A stretch of DNA of 64,000 bases from Halobaculum rubrum (GTDB lineage Archaea; Halobacteriota; Halobacteria; Halobacteriales; Haloferacaceae): the NCBI RefSeq assembly GCF_019880225.1, contig NZ_CP082285.1, positions 1 to 64,000 on the forward strand, read 5' to 3'. The notes under the pieces were generated by a model. The model had not been told where the DNA came from. It did no database searches and saw only the letters and a program-made list of their open reading frames with translations. Position 1 is the first letter of the stretch. Each line of letters starts with the position of its first letter. A program made the translations under genes and the position numbers. Shown piece after piece: positions 6,941 to 15,291 of the stretch.

Positions 6941-9900
6941 TTACTCCCCTGCAACCAACGCCGTCTGGCGGTTTTCGAGTCCAGCAGGTAGCCGTCCGAC
7001 TCTCGCGACCGTCATGGCTTCTTGGTCGGGAGCCTCGTCGACGAGCGTCGCGATGACCGGCGCCCACGCTCCCAAGCGGCGGTCGAGCGCTCGGAGCTCG
7101 CCGATGTCGATGTCTTTCGGTGGGCGCTTCCAGACGTCGGCACCGAACGCCCCGTCGGGATTGTGGAGGAGATCGGCGTCGTCGAGGAGCACCAGTGCAC
7201 CCCAGTTGACGTGGCCATCCTCGTGCATCGCCGCCATCCACAGCTCTTCTTCGTCGTCGAGCGTTCGAACCCCGCCATCACGGCTACTCCACCACGGAGA
7301 CACTGTCGCAACCAAGAGGCCATCATCTTCGCGAGTCACGAACTGCAGACCTTCGAGATCCTCGCGAATGGTCCGCCACATCGATTCAGAGATGCCCACA
7401 CGCTCTTCGTACAGTTCGCGTGCTCGCAGTGGCTCGTCTGCAGCGAGCAGTTCCTGAAGACACTTGCCCGCCGACGGTGGAAGCGTCGGGAGGACGTGCT
7501 CGGGAGATATCTGCGAGAGCGCGTACTCAATATCGCGAGTGGTCAGCTGTTCGGTCCCTTCGCGAGCTGGCAGTGAGTGGACCGCTTCGGCGATCGCGAG
7601 GCCCGATGTCCGCCAGGCCTCGCCTCGGGCAGTCATCGCGACCAGCACTCTCGCAAGGCGCTCGATATCGTCTGAGTCAGGGTTCACCCACTGAGAGCGG
7701 TCGCCGCGCAGGTCCTCCCAGCCCTTCTCAGCGAGCTCGCGCTCGAGGTAGTCTCGCGCCCAGCGGTACGTCGACGCAGAGGTGACGCTGATGTCGATGA
7801 CTGGGGCGTCCTCAGCGCCCTCTGCGACCGCCTCGCGGGGCTCGACCGCGCCGAGTGCGTCCTCGACGAACGGCCGGAGGTCATCGGCGCCGGCCGCGGT
7901 TGGGTCCGCAGAGCCGCCCTGGATGACCCACTGCGCTGTCGGCTCAGCGTGGCGGTCGGTCTCATCCATCTCCAGCGACAGGCGGTGTTTCAGCCGCTCG
8001 CCGTCCGTCTCGACCGTGTGTCGGTTGGCTGCGTGGTGGCCGAAGGTGAAATGCTTGGGCACGGTGTAGCGGAAGAAGTCACAGAAGTCCGCCAGCGCGC
8101 TCGGATTCCGGAGCAGGTTGCCGACGTTCGGGACGCGGATCGGGAACACCACCTCGATCCCGACTGCGTGCAGCAGTTTCGTGCCCATCGTGAGGATGCC
8201 CTGGCCGAGTTCTTTCAGCGCCTTCCCCTGCTCGGCGTTCTGGTACGTCTCGTCATCGGCCAGCAGTTCGAGTAGGTGTGCACACCGGCCGCGAACCCGG
8301 GCCACCCAGTTCGCACGCACCGTTTTGTCCGGGTCGACAGCTGGGTGATCGTCGTCGGTCGCGAGCCAGCCGAACTGGTGGCCGTATAGGTAGCCCTCGA
8401 CATCGTCGTCGATGTCGAGCCCATCAAGCGGGATCCTTCCCAGATCGTCGCCGATCCGCTCGTCCATCGACATCTGCTCCCAGAGATGCGGGTCGAACAG
8501 CATCCGGCCCAGCCGCGTGAGCATGGAATCAGAGCCACCCCACTGCAGCGGTGCAACGAGTGTCGCCGTCTTTGAATTGAAGTTCGCCTGTGTCACCTTC
8601 CCCGCGCCAAGATCGTCACCGTCCTCGAGGTCGCGGTCGACGGACTCGGGAGCAGGATACAGCTCCTCGGTAGGAGTATCGACACTGGTCACAACAGCGT
8701 CTTGGGCCAGCGAGCGAAGGACCCGGTGCTGGAACTCCGAGCTGTAGCGGTGGTGGTCCGCATCGTACTCGCCGAAGTACTGCAGGTGCGTAGCGCCTTG
8801 TGGCGGCTTGACGCGGGCGATATCACGGTCGAGCGACCGGGCGGTCGGCGGCAGTCGGTCGGTGCGGTCGGCGGTGGCGGTCTCCCCGGCGGGGTCCCCC
8901 TCCCCGTGGGACGGCTGGCGCTGAGCACTACACTTGTTGGTGCTATTGCAGGGGGTAGCAAGACCGGTCCAGTTTGCCTGCTGCTCAGGATGGACCAACA
9001 CGAGGGCGTCGTTCAGTAACTCCGCTGCAGCAGCACCCAGCGGCGTCTGACGCCACTTGTGTCCGACCTGTTCAGCTAATCCTGCGTCAGCGAGATCGGC
9101 TAGGTAGCCGTACACAGAGCCGTCTGCAGCGAGACACACACCAGTCTCGACGACCGCACTCGCACGCTGGAGATCGTCCTGAGAGAGTGCTGCAAGGACA
9201 CTATACTTCTTCGTGGACCCACGGCCGGCGTACTTGCGAGCCGCTCGATACGCTTCGAGGGGAGCCGGTCGATCGTGGCCGTCCGCGCTGCGGGAGTGGA
9301 ACCGGTCGCGGGTTTCAGTAAGACGCTCATCGGTCCACACAGGGAGCGCCTCTTCGAGCTCGCCGAACAGCTTCCCATCGAGCCCACCAGGGACAGTGAT
9401 GCGGACGTCGACGACGATCGAGAGCACCTCGAGCACGTCGAGGAGGCGCTCAATACGGCGTGTGTCGTCGCCGGAGAGCACGTTCAGCCACTCGCGGCGG
9501 TCCAGCGTCACCCGGAGGCGGGGCGGCCGCTCGCGAAGCGCAAGCGCCGGCACGACGGACCTGATGAGATCCTCGCGACCAAAGCCCTCTCGGGCAGCAT
9601 CTTGCCCGCTCGCGAAAGCGGTGAGCGTTCGAAGCAGCGTCGCCCGTGTCACCTGCCGTTCGGCGTCGGCTCTCGAGATGGAGCCGTCTGCCGTCAAGGA
9701 GAGTCCAGCGCGTCGGCGGACCGCGTCAATACGGTCCGACCACGTTTCACCAACACCCTCGACTGCAGAACTATCCTGGTAGATCAACGCGAACTTCGCG
9801 GCGGCGTGCGCCCACGCGCCGTTGCCAGCCACGATTCCGCGTTCGTGAATGAGGACGTGTGCCAGCTGGTGGGCGGTCCGCGCATCAAAGTCACGTCGGC

Positions 9901-10546
9901 GCGCGAAATCGGCGATACCGCCGATCGTCGCCGGCAGAAGCGCTTCGAGCAGTCGGTCGGTCTCAGTCACCGTGGGTTCGAGCTCGGAAACCTCCGCTGC
10001 AAGTGACTGTTGGCCACCGTCGACGAACGTCTGGCCCGCTGTCTCGAAGGCGAGGGTAGTCTCATTAGTGACCGCCGGCAAGTCGGCAACGTCCTCGACC
10101 TCGATCGCGTTGGCCTCGTCGACGGGTGAGCGTACTGGGAGGTCCTCGTCCGGGCGGACCGGTGCGGGTGCGTCGACGCCGAACTCAACCTCGTCGGCAA
10201 ACGCCTCACGCTGTGACGTCCGCTGGCGTTCCGCCAACTGCTCTGCTTGCGTTTGGAAGACGTCCTCATACTCGGGCGACCAGCCGTCGCTGATCGACGG
10301 CGCCCAGTAGACCTGGTCGCCCTGCTCGGCGACAGTCTGGTCGGGGTGCGCCTCCCCAGCTCGGTCTGCATTGAGTCGCGAGCGGATCTCACGGAGCTCC
10401 GCAACAGGGCCAGTCTCGGTGTACCGGACGTTCCGATGGAGCCGAGTGTGTTGGCACCTCGGGCACGTGATCGCGACTTGGTCGGCCTTCTCGACGATGA
10501 ACAGCCCGTGGCAGTTGGGACACTCGAGCAGTCCGTGGCTGCTCAC
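6941..10546 (-). CDS. Large zinc-ribbon protein (DUF5817-type N-terminus)
   Basis: This very large soluble protein (1,201 residues) is of unknown role. Residues 9-31 form a zinc ribbon (C9, C12, C28, C31: ECPNCHGLF to ITCPRCQ), which resembles the haloarchaeal DUF5817 domain. The middle has long helical and winged-helix-like stretches (for example YSVLAALSQDDLQRASAVVE and GSVYGYLADLADAGLAEQ, near residues 440-490) and a C-terminal wHTH-like part. No Walker or nuclease motif is visible. It is transcribed toward the origin and the Orc1/Cdc6 gene, so a role in replication or maintenance of this replicon is plausible but unproven. Confidence 0.8.
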   Translation of the reverse strand: MSSHGLLECPNCHGLFIVEKADQVAITCPRCQHTRLHRNVRYTETGPVAELREIRSRLNADRAGEAHPDQTVAEQGDQVYWAPSISDGWSPEYEDVFQTQAEQLAERQRTSQREAFADEVEFGVDAPAPVRPDEDLPVRSPVDEANAIEVEDVADLPAVTNETTLAFETAGQTFVDGGQQSLAAEVSELEPTVTETDRLLEALLPATIGGIADFARRRDFDARTAHQLAHVLIHERGIVAGNGAWAHAAAKFALIYQDSSAVEGVGETWSDRIDAVRRRAGLSLTADGSISRADAERQVTRATLLRTLTAFASGQDAAREGFGREDLIRSVVPALALRERPPRLRVTLDRREWLNVLSGDDTRRIERLLDVLEVLSIVVDVRITVPGGLDGKLFGELEEALPVWTDERLTETRDRFHSRSADGHDRPAPLEAYRAARKYAGRGSTKKYSVLAALSQDDLQRASAVVETGVCLAADGSVYGYLADLADAGLAEQVGHKWRQTPLGAAAAELLNDALVLVHPEQQANWTGLATPCNSTNKCSAQRQPSHGEGDPAGETATADRTDRLPPTARSLDRDIARVKPPQGATHLQYFGEYDADHHRYSSEFQHRVLRSLAQDAVVTSVDTPTEELYPAPESVDRDLEDGDDLGAGKVTQANFNSKTATLVAPLQWGGSDSMLTRLGRMLFDPHLWEQMSMDERIGDDLGRIPLDGLDIDDDVEGYLYGHQFGWLATDDDHPAVDPDKTVRANWVARVRGRCAHLLELLADDETYQNAEQGKALKELGQGILTMGTKLLHAVGIEVVFPIRVPNVGNLLRNPSALADFCDFFRYTVPKHFTFGHHAANRHTVETDGERLKHRLSLEMDETDRHAEPTAQWVIQGGSADPTAAGADDLRPFVEDALGAVEPREAVAEGAEDAPVIDISVTSASTYRWARDYLERELAEKGWEDLRGDRSQWVNPDSDDIERLARVLVAMTARGEAWRTSGLAIAEAVHSLPAREGTEQLTTRDIEYALSQISPEHVLPTLPPSAGKCLQELLAADEPLRARELYEERVGISESMWRTIREDLEGLQFVTREDDGLLVATVSPWWSSRDGGVRTLDDEEELWMAAMHEDGHVNWGALVLLDDADLLHNPDGAFGADVWKRPPKDIDIGELRALDRRLGAWAPVIATLVDEAPDQEAMTVARVGRLPAGLENRQTALVAGE

Positions 10547-11221
10547 TGCCCCACACCCCCGAGTGACTGTCGGCGAGTGGATACAATTGGGAGTCCAGTT
10601 GGTAACAAGAGGGCGAACACCGTGGGCTGGGGGATGTAGAGCATCGAACGATCTATGGGGAGTGCGACGTCGAGACAGCGAGACTCGTGACTACGCGGGA
10701 ATACCGCCGAAACGCCCGGCTATAGGCGAGAGAGGGCGCGAGCGCGCTGCACAGCGCCGTCGCTAGTCGGGGGCAAACTATTTCATGGGGTCCGACCAAG
10801 AAGCAGGTAGTTGGGCCAAGTGTGGGAGGATCGCGGTCGATCCCCCCATTCTTCTTGGTCGGAGCCCGTTTGGGTAGTGCCTGCTTTGTCTGTTCGATGC
10901 GGTCGCTTCCCCCCTTAATATGAGTACCGCCGTTTGCGGTCGGGGAGTCCGCGTCGTCGGTCGGATTGTCTGACGCATGCGTGACGAACGCGCCACTACT
11001 GGGGTGCTGATGGGATCGGGCTGGCACCGCGACACTAGCCGGTCGCCGTGGGGCGGACGTCGTGATGTATCGAGTATCGTGCATGGGGCGGTTTCGTCGC
11101 TTGAGCCGTTGCTGGACAGCGCTGCAGCTGCTCGGGGAATACCGTCGAGCGTGAGTGGCAGCGATACCACTCCTCGACTGGGGGCAAGCTATATTTTCCC
11201 GGGCTCTACAGAACTGAGTGG
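10547..11221. other. Gene-free region with hairpin and direct repeats
   Basis: No convincing gene is seen here. The stretch holds a long inverted repeat (10787-10867) and two copies of a GGGGGCAArCTAT word at 10769-10781 and 11180-11192, both followed by T-rich sequence. It separates the 1,201-residue gene from the small-protein operon on the same strand. Confidence 0.5.
10787..10867. other. Long inverted repeat / structured RNA candidate
   Basis: The arms TCCGACCAAGAAG (10791-10803) and CTTCTTGGTCGGA (10851-10863) are a perfect 13-bp inverted repeat, extended by three more pairs after one mismatch. Nested inside is GGATCG-CGGT-CGATCC flanked by G-runs and C-runs. This could be a small structured RNA, a strong terminator or an element end. 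No T-tract typical of a terminator follows directly. Confidence 0.45.
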
Positions 11222-11787
11222 TTAGCTGGGGGGAGGAAGGTCGTACCTTTCCTCCTCTGCTCTGTAGAACACCAGTGAGCCGTGGGGTTGTCCTTTGCTT
11301 CCATTAATCTCGAACCCATCTTCCGTAATAACGCTTGGGCGATTTTGGATTTCAGCCATCGCGCCGTCTGACGATTGGGTGGCGATCGTCGCGGGCTGTC
11401 GCACACCACACTCTGAGGGGTCACCATAGGCGGCAACCGAAACGGGGCAATCTTTTTATAGATGGTATCTGAAACGACCCCGGCTCGATTCAGCGTGTTC
11501 TGTTGAATGGGTGCCTGTTGACGTGCACGAACAGTACAGACGATTGGAGAGCCTCGGAACACACGCCACTCTGAATGGCCCGGGCAGTCATCTACCAACC
11601 TCCGTTGATGACGGGGTAGATGATCACAGTGCGTACAGAATTGTTCGGCCGCACTGGGCTGCTCTTCGAGTGCGGCGATCAGTGACTGATGGTCGTCCAT
11701 CGGCTTGCGTTCCTCACGAACGAGCTTGGCCAGGACTTCAGTCGTGGGCTGTGCGTCAGCGTCGGGCGTGTCAGCGTTGTCACTCAT
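11222..11787 (-). pseudogene. Zinc-binding small protein with frameshift
   Basis: The first part (from 11787) encodes MSDNADTPDADAQPTTEVL and a CTHC...CPGH zinc-like segment. Near 11453-11457 an A5 tract (sense strand) shifts the frame, and the sensible continuation is in another frame: KDCPVSVAAYGDPSEC, then ITEDGFEINGSKGQPHG, ending at 11222. One extra A would restore a single protein of about 188 residues with four clustered Cys. The unshifted frame runs into Arg/Pro/Ser-rich nonsense. This may be decay, a sequence error or programmed slippage. It is the last gene of the operon. Confidence 0.65.
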
Positions 11788-11847
11788 GGTGTCGGTGTGT
11801 GGCGGATTGGTTGGCGGGCGAACGGCGGACGCGGTGGTGTGGCGCGC

Positions 11848-12534
11848 CTACTCGTGGTCACCCCGCTGTGGGGTCAGTGTGCACTCAGCGGGCTGTTCGC
11901 CGTCGCCTGCGTCGAAGTGCGCAATCGCCCAGCGGGCGTGCGACGCGATATCGACGAGGGCCTTTGGTACCACTGTCGTCGTTGCCGGGAGCGTGCAAAC
12001 GATCTCGTCGTCATCACCGGCTGCATCAACGACCGGAGTCTGGGATTCGAGGACTGTTTTGAATTCCTGGGTGGATAGTGTTTCATTGACGGCCTGATAG
12101 GCGGTCCACCGATCATAGCTTTCGCGCACCACCACCAGCGATGACCGCGGGTCGCGGACGAGCTCGCTGAGACGGCGGTTCACCTCCTCGACGCTCATGT
12201 CTAGGTCGGCCGCGCAGGTGACCGCCGAGAACTCGGTCGGGAATTCGAAGGAGTCTGTGAGGTACTTCCAGATCTCTCGTTTGTCCTGCCAGCTGCGGGT
12301 TCCAAGAATTGTGATCGAGTTTTGGGGGGTATCTTCGTCGGGGGACACGTTATCATCAGGGGTGCTGGTGATCGGGAGGCGGTCTCCGGCGGTCGTTTCG
12401 ACGATCACGGTGTGACCGCGGCTCTCAACGACAGTGACCGGGTCGTCGCGGCTGTCCCACGTGAGGATGTAGCCCTCATGGAGATCTTCGGGGGTGAACG
12501 GGGCGATCGCATAGGGTGCGGTGGGCGTGGTCAT
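11848..12534 (-). CDS. Hypothetical protein, operon 14.1-11.2 kb
   Basis: An unrecognised 228-residue protein. The N-terminal 60 residues look beta-rich (FTPEDLHEGYILTWDSR, TVVESRGHTVIVETTAGDRL), like a small barrel. The middle has a winged-helix-like segment (EIWKYLTDSFEFPTEF, then MSVEEVNRRLSELVRDPRSS). The start overlaps the previous gene by 4 bp. A DNA-binding role is possible from the middle segment; nothing more can be said. Confidence 0.7.
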   Translation of the reverse strand: MTTPTAPYAIAPFTPEDLHEGYILTWDSRDDPVTVVESRGHTVIVETTAGDRLPITSTPDDNVSPDEDTPQNSITILGTRSWQDKREIWKYLTDSFEFPTEFSAVTCAADLDMSVEEVNRRLSELVRDPRSSLVVVRESYDRWTAYQAVNETLSTQEFKTVLESQTPVVDAAGDDDEIVCTLPATTTVVPKALVDIASHARWAIAHFDAGDGEQPAECTLTPQRGDHE

Positions 12535-13097
12535 TGAGTGGAGCGGTGGGCACGCGCGAACGCGAGTTGCATCGCTTGACGGATGTGATAGCGTGCGTCG
12601 GCGTCGTCGGTCAGGTGGAGCGCTTCCTCGAGACGATCTGTGAGTGGGTCTGCAGCGAGTGGTCCGGGGAGTTGACAGTCACAGGGGCCGGCCCGGACGG
12701 TGCCCGGGCCAGTGACCGACAGGGACCTGACTGGGTCGCCGCAGTTGGGACAACTGGGGGCGGAGTCACCGATGTCGTGAATCGAGGAATGGGGGATACT
12801 CTCGATGTCGGTGGACTCCACGTAGAGGAGCTGTTGGCCAGCGTCGGTGAGGACGTACTTCTCGTCGATGTGCCTGACCAGGCCTTTGTTGGTGAGGTCG
12901 CTGAGTGCCTCGTCGTCGGGATCGGGGTTAGGGTCCGTCTCAGCCATGAAGTGGCTGCTGCCACGTGTGAACGAGTGCTTGGGTTGCTCACTGCGGTCGC
13001 GTTCACGCCGGGCGATGAGATTCAGCGTCGTGCGTTCGATTGAGGTGAGGTCGGTCCAGGCGATGTCTTCGGGGTCGACGTCGGGTGAGTTGTTCAT
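12531..13097 (-). CDS. Winged-helix and zinc-ribbon hypothetical protein
   Basis: In this 188-residue protein the N-terminal half fits a winged helix (SDLTNKGLVRHIDEKYVLTD then AGQQLLYV). Residues 115-140 hold CPNCGDPVRS and a second cysteine pair in GPCDCQLPG, forming a likely zinc ribbon. Its ATG overlaps the TGA of the PadR-like gene, and its own stop overlaps the next start, so translation is coupled through the operon. It is probably a transcription regulator of unknown targets. Confidence 0.7.
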   Translation of the reverse strand: MNNSPDVDPEDIAWTDLTSIERTTLNLIARRERDRSEQPKHSFTRGSSHFMAETDPNPDPDDEALSDLTNKGLVRHIDEKYVLTDAGQQLLYVESTDIESIPHSSIHDIGDSAPSCPNCGDPVRSLSVTGPGTVRAGPCDCQLPGPLAADPLTDRLEEALHLTDDADARYHIRQAMQLAFARAHRSTQ

Positions 13098-13448
13098 TTG
13101 TCAGCCTCCGTGAGGACGGCTGCGAGGTCGTCCCGGCGACTACGGAGAAGCTCGTAGCCTGCGTCGGTGAGTTCATATTCGTTCGTACGATCGTCGACGC
13201 TTGTTTTCGTGATGAGCCCCTGGTCAGTGAGGTCATCGAGCGTTGGATAGAGTCGACCGTGATTGATCGCCTTGTTGTAGTACTCCCCGAGGAAGTCGCG
13301 AATCGCGAGGCCATAGGTGAGTACGTCCTCGCGTTCGAGTCGGGCGATCGCGTAGAGGACGTTGCCCTCAAAGGCGGTGAGATCCGTCCATGTGGGGTGG
13401 GGTGATGGTGCCGCCGTCGGTGACGTATGGGGCAGCGTGGGCGCTCAC
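13094..13448 (-). pseudogene. PadR-family regulator interrupted by frameshift
   Basis: A GTG at 13448 overlaps the TGA of the upstream gene and begins a 19-residue N-terminus (SAHAAPYVTDGGTITPP). The frame then ends at a TGA, while a long PadR-like frame without any start codon continues: TDLTAFEGNVLYAIARLERE, NHGRLYPTLDDLTDQGLITK, RTNEYELTDAGYELLRSRRD, to 13094. Removing one base from the G-runs at 13394-13402 joins them into a normal PadR winged-helix protein of about 117 residues. Whether the indel is biological or a sequence error is open. Confidence 0.7.
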
Positions 13449-13690
13449 GAGACGACACCTCCAGTGGCGCGAGTACGCGCGTTGTGTTGGCGGGCTGGTT
13501 TGTCTTCGGGGTCGATGTGTGTGGGGTCACGCTTACCGGCGGCGCTGCTTCGTGAGAGGCGGGGCATCGAGTCGCAGGCCTGACAGCGGTGGGCGCGATC
13601 GGCGTCATCGCCGAAGACGCGCGCGAACCGCTCGGAGACGTGCCTGCCGCAGTGAAGACTCTCGGGGCGGTGGGTGGTGAGGCGATTCAT
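13445..13690 (-). CDS. Small zinc-finger-like protein
   Basis: This basic protein of 81 residues has HCGRH near residue 14 and HRCQACDSMPR near residue 35, a CxxxH...CxxC arrangement that could bind one zinc ion. It overlaps its neighbours by 4 bp on both sides, so it belongs to the same operon. Small zinc-finger proteins are common in haloarchaea; no specific role is recognised. Confidence 0.65.
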   Translation of the reverse strand: MNRLTTHRPESLHCGRHVSERFARVFGDDADRAHRCQACDSMPRLSRSSAAGKRDPTHIDPEDKPARQHNARTRATGGVVS

Positions 13691-14121
13691 CGGGGCGCCT
13701 CCGTGTTCAGTGCATCAGGGCTGGCGTGGCGAAGTTGTGCGTAGCGGCTGTCGTACGCGTTGGGGTCGGGGTCGGGCGCGCACCACTGGCAGATGGGACC
13801 GTCGTAGTCGTCGGGATCGATGGGTATCCAGTCAGTGTCGGTGTGCTGGAGCCCGGCGCGGCAGTGTGGGGTGTCCGGGTCGTTCGGATCAGGGTGGTGC
13901 GCTCGGGCGTCACGGCGCGCGTCGACGAGGTAGTGTGCTGGTTGTTCGTCGTCGTCTCCGGCACGTTGAAGCCGGGTGGGGCGTGTTGTGATCATGTCGC
14001 TTGCTGGAGCGGAATTGACCGCTCCGGGCTGGTTGCGACCCCACGCGGCGGTTCGGTGCTGGTACACCGGCCGCCGTAATGCGTGGGCGGGTCCGCCGCG
14101 TAGCGTCGCTTGTCTGCTCAT
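13687..14121 (-). CDS. Hypothetical protein, first gene of small-protein operon
   Basis: The conserved-looking part starts at an internal Met (13995): ITTRPTRLQRAGDDDEQPAH, then TDWIPIDPDDYDGPICQWCA. Two cysteine groups (PHCRAG and ICQWC) suggest metal binding. Translation may start at 14121, which gives 144 residues, or at 13995, which gives 102. A TTGCCCATAGCCAA element and the divergent wHTH gene lie just upstream, so this is probably the promoter-proximal gene of the operon down to 11.2 kb. Confidence 0.65.
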   Translation of the reverse strand: MSRQATLRGGPAHALRRPVYQHRTAAWGRNQPGAVNSAPASDMITTRPTRLQRAGDDDEQPAHYLVDARRDARAHHPDPNDPDTPHCRAGLQHTDTDWIPIDPDDYDGPICQWCAPDPDPNAYDSRYAQLRHASPDALNTEAPR

Positions 14122-14142
14122 ATGCTGTAATGCACTTAACTA

Positions 14143-14156
14143 TTGCCCATAGCCAA
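14143..14156. promoter_or_regulatory. Operator-like palindrome, divergent promoter
   Basis: TTGCCCATAGCCAA lies in the 82-bp gap between the divergent genes at 14121 and 14204. A near identical TTGCCCATAGGCAA sits in front of the paralogous wHTH gene at 14658. A shared operator for the two small wHTH proteins is the simplest explanation. Confidence 0.55.
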
Positions 14157-14203
14157 CAGATCTCGGTAATCAGATTCATATCTCGAACAAAGAATCGTAT
14201 TCT

Positions 14204-14464
14204 GTGACCAGAGGGCCGGATCCGTCTCACACAAAAGTCGATATTCTCAGGCAGTTCATAGAGACGCCTGACCCGGTCTTGTTCGTCTCTGAGGTATCCG
14301 AATACTTCGACAAGAGTGATGAATGGGCTCGTGGCAGGATGAACGAACTTGTTGAAGACGGCTATCTTGACAGCAAAAAGCCCGGTAGGCGGACGCGTGT
14401 ATACTGGATAACGCGTGAGGGAAGAGAATACTACGCCTCCACGTCGGCCTCGGACAACCAGTAA
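14204..14464 (+). CDS. Small winged-helix regulator A
   Basis: This 86-residue protein starts with GTG and is essentially one winged helix: VDILRQFIETPDPVLFVSEV, helix ARGRMNELVEDGYLDS, wing KKPGRRTRVYWIT. It is clearly paralogous to the convergent gene ending at 14431 (ELESKKPGHRTRIYWLS in the same place), and their 3' ends overlap by 34 bp. The operator-like palindrome upstream is shared with that paralogue, so mutual or self repression is likely. Confidence 0.75.
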   Translation: MTRGPDPSHTKVDILRQFIETPDPVLFVSEVSEYFDKSDEWARGRMNELVEDGYLDSKKPGRRTRVYWITREGREYYASTSASDNQ

Positions 14465-14658
14465 ATTCGGGTTCTGTGGCCAGGTTTCTTCGATTCCAAC
14501 TCCCCACGATCTACTAGTTCGTTCAACCGTTTCCGAGCTCCTTCGGAGGACATCCCCCAGTCTTCCGAACACTCTCCCGCACTGAAACAGGGATCTTGTG
14601 AACTCTGAAAATACTCGAGAATCTCTGAATCGGTGATCTTCATTTTCCCAGCGGGCAT
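14431..14658 (-). CDS. Small winged-helix regulator B
   Basis: A winged helix of 75 residues (ITDSEILEYFQSSQDPCFSA, GARKRLNELVDRGELES, KKPGHRTRIYWLS), paralogous to and convergent with the gene at 14204. The two genes form an inverted duplication whose tails overlap. A perfect TTGCC-CATA-GGCAA palindrome lies 21 bp before the start. It is probably an autoregulated repressor; its targets are unknown. Confidence 0.75.
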   Translation of the reverse strand: MPAGKMKITDSEILEYFQSSQDPCFSAGECSEDWGMSSEGARKRLNELVDRGELESKKPGHRTRIYWLSEADVEA

Positions 14659-14678
14659 CTACCTGTATCTCCAAACAG

Positions 14679-14692
14679 TTGCCCATAGGCAA
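14679..14692. promoter_or_regulatory. Operator-like palindrome before wHTH B
   Basis: TTGCC-CATA-GGCAA is a perfect 5-bp inverted repeat followed by an AT-rich AAAATATTA box, fitting an operator next to a TATA element for the minus-strand gene starting at 14658. It matches the element at 14143-14156 in 13 of 14 positions. Confidence 0.55.
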
Positions 14693-14813
14693 AAATATTA
14701 TGTGGCTAGTAGTACATTGATCTGGCAGGCACAGACGAGCCTCTTCGGGTGAATCTGTCTCAGAATCGCCCCGGTGGTTGGAACACCGGAGCCGGGCTGT
14801 GCCTGCGTCTGCT

Positions 14814-14909
14814 ATGAACCAAGCAAGCCCGTCGCCTGCTAACGGCGACTCGACCAATAAGGGTACCGACGACAACCACATCCCAACACCAGCGAGGTGG
14901 TCGGTGTGA
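14814..14909 (+). CDS. 31-residue leader-like small protein
   Basis: MNQASPSPANGDSTNKG... is a short hydrophilic open frame whose TGA overlaps the GTG of the zinc-ribbon gene (GTGA). The coupled spacing with two further small genes suggests it is translated. No function is recognised. Confidence 0.45.
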   Translation: MNQASPSPANGDSTNKGTDDNHIPTPARWSV

Positions 14910-15028
14910 GCACCCGCGTCTACGGCGTTACCTGTGCCGGCTGCAGCTCCTTGATGCTCCGTGGGGAAGGCGACGTCCGGATCTGCTCGCGGTGCGAGAC
15001 CGAGCACGCAGTTCCTGCAGGCCGATGA
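14906..15028 (+). CDS. 40-residue zinc-ribbon micro-protein
   Basis: The sequence is almost only a zinc ribbon: VTCAGCSSLM then RICSRCETEH, two CxxC knuckles 19 residues apart. It starts with GTG overlapping the previous stop and its TGA overlaps the next ATG (ATGA). Very small zinc-finger proteins of this type are typical of haloarchaea. A role in transcription or RNA binding is possible but not shown. Confidence 0.6.
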   Translation: MSTRVYGVTCAGCSSLMLRGEGDVRICSRCETEHAVPAGR

Positions 15029-15291
15029 GTAACTGTCGCGTTGAGCAGCGTCGGCAAGCAGATCGCCTCGCCGATACGCTCGCGTTGAATCAGTCGGTCG
15101 TCGCCGTCAACGTGTTCGCTCCTGGTGTCGGCGCCCGCGATGGCTGGGTCGTTGAGGCGACGTTAGATCGCGCGTCGACCCCGACCGCTGTGTTGCGGAC
15201 GCTTGCAGCTGGCAGCGCGATTGTGGTGGATGCGAGTCCGCAGGGACCGGCAAATATGATCGTGACCGCGACGATCCTCCCTCTTCGGTAA
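15025..15291 (+). CDS. Hypothetical 88-residue protein
   Basis: The protein has an alpha/beta look: a helix ADRLADTLALNQSVVAVNVF, then WVVEATLDRASTPTAVLRTL and IVVDASPQGPANMIVTATIL. I do not recognise the family. The ATG overlaps the stop of the zinc-ribbon micro-protein, which decides the start against a longer frame from 14992. It is the last of three coupled small genes. Confidence 0.65.
   Translation: MSNCRVEQRRQADRLADTLALNQSVVAVNVFAPGVGARDGWVVEATLDRASTPTAVLRTLAAGSAIVVDASPQGPANMIVTATILPLR

Noticed and set aside
10653-11084. 143-codon minus-strand frame in the gene-free region
   Set aside because: It reads through the long inverted repeat; composition is not convincing.
13003-13608. 201-codon minus-strand frame over the PadR-like gene
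   Set aside because: It is out of frame with the clear PadR motifs; the Arg/Thr/Ser-rich product has no protein character.
13910-15007. 365-codon open frame on the minus strand
   Set aside because: It runs across the frames of at least four better supported small genes and its residues look random; a by-product of high GC.
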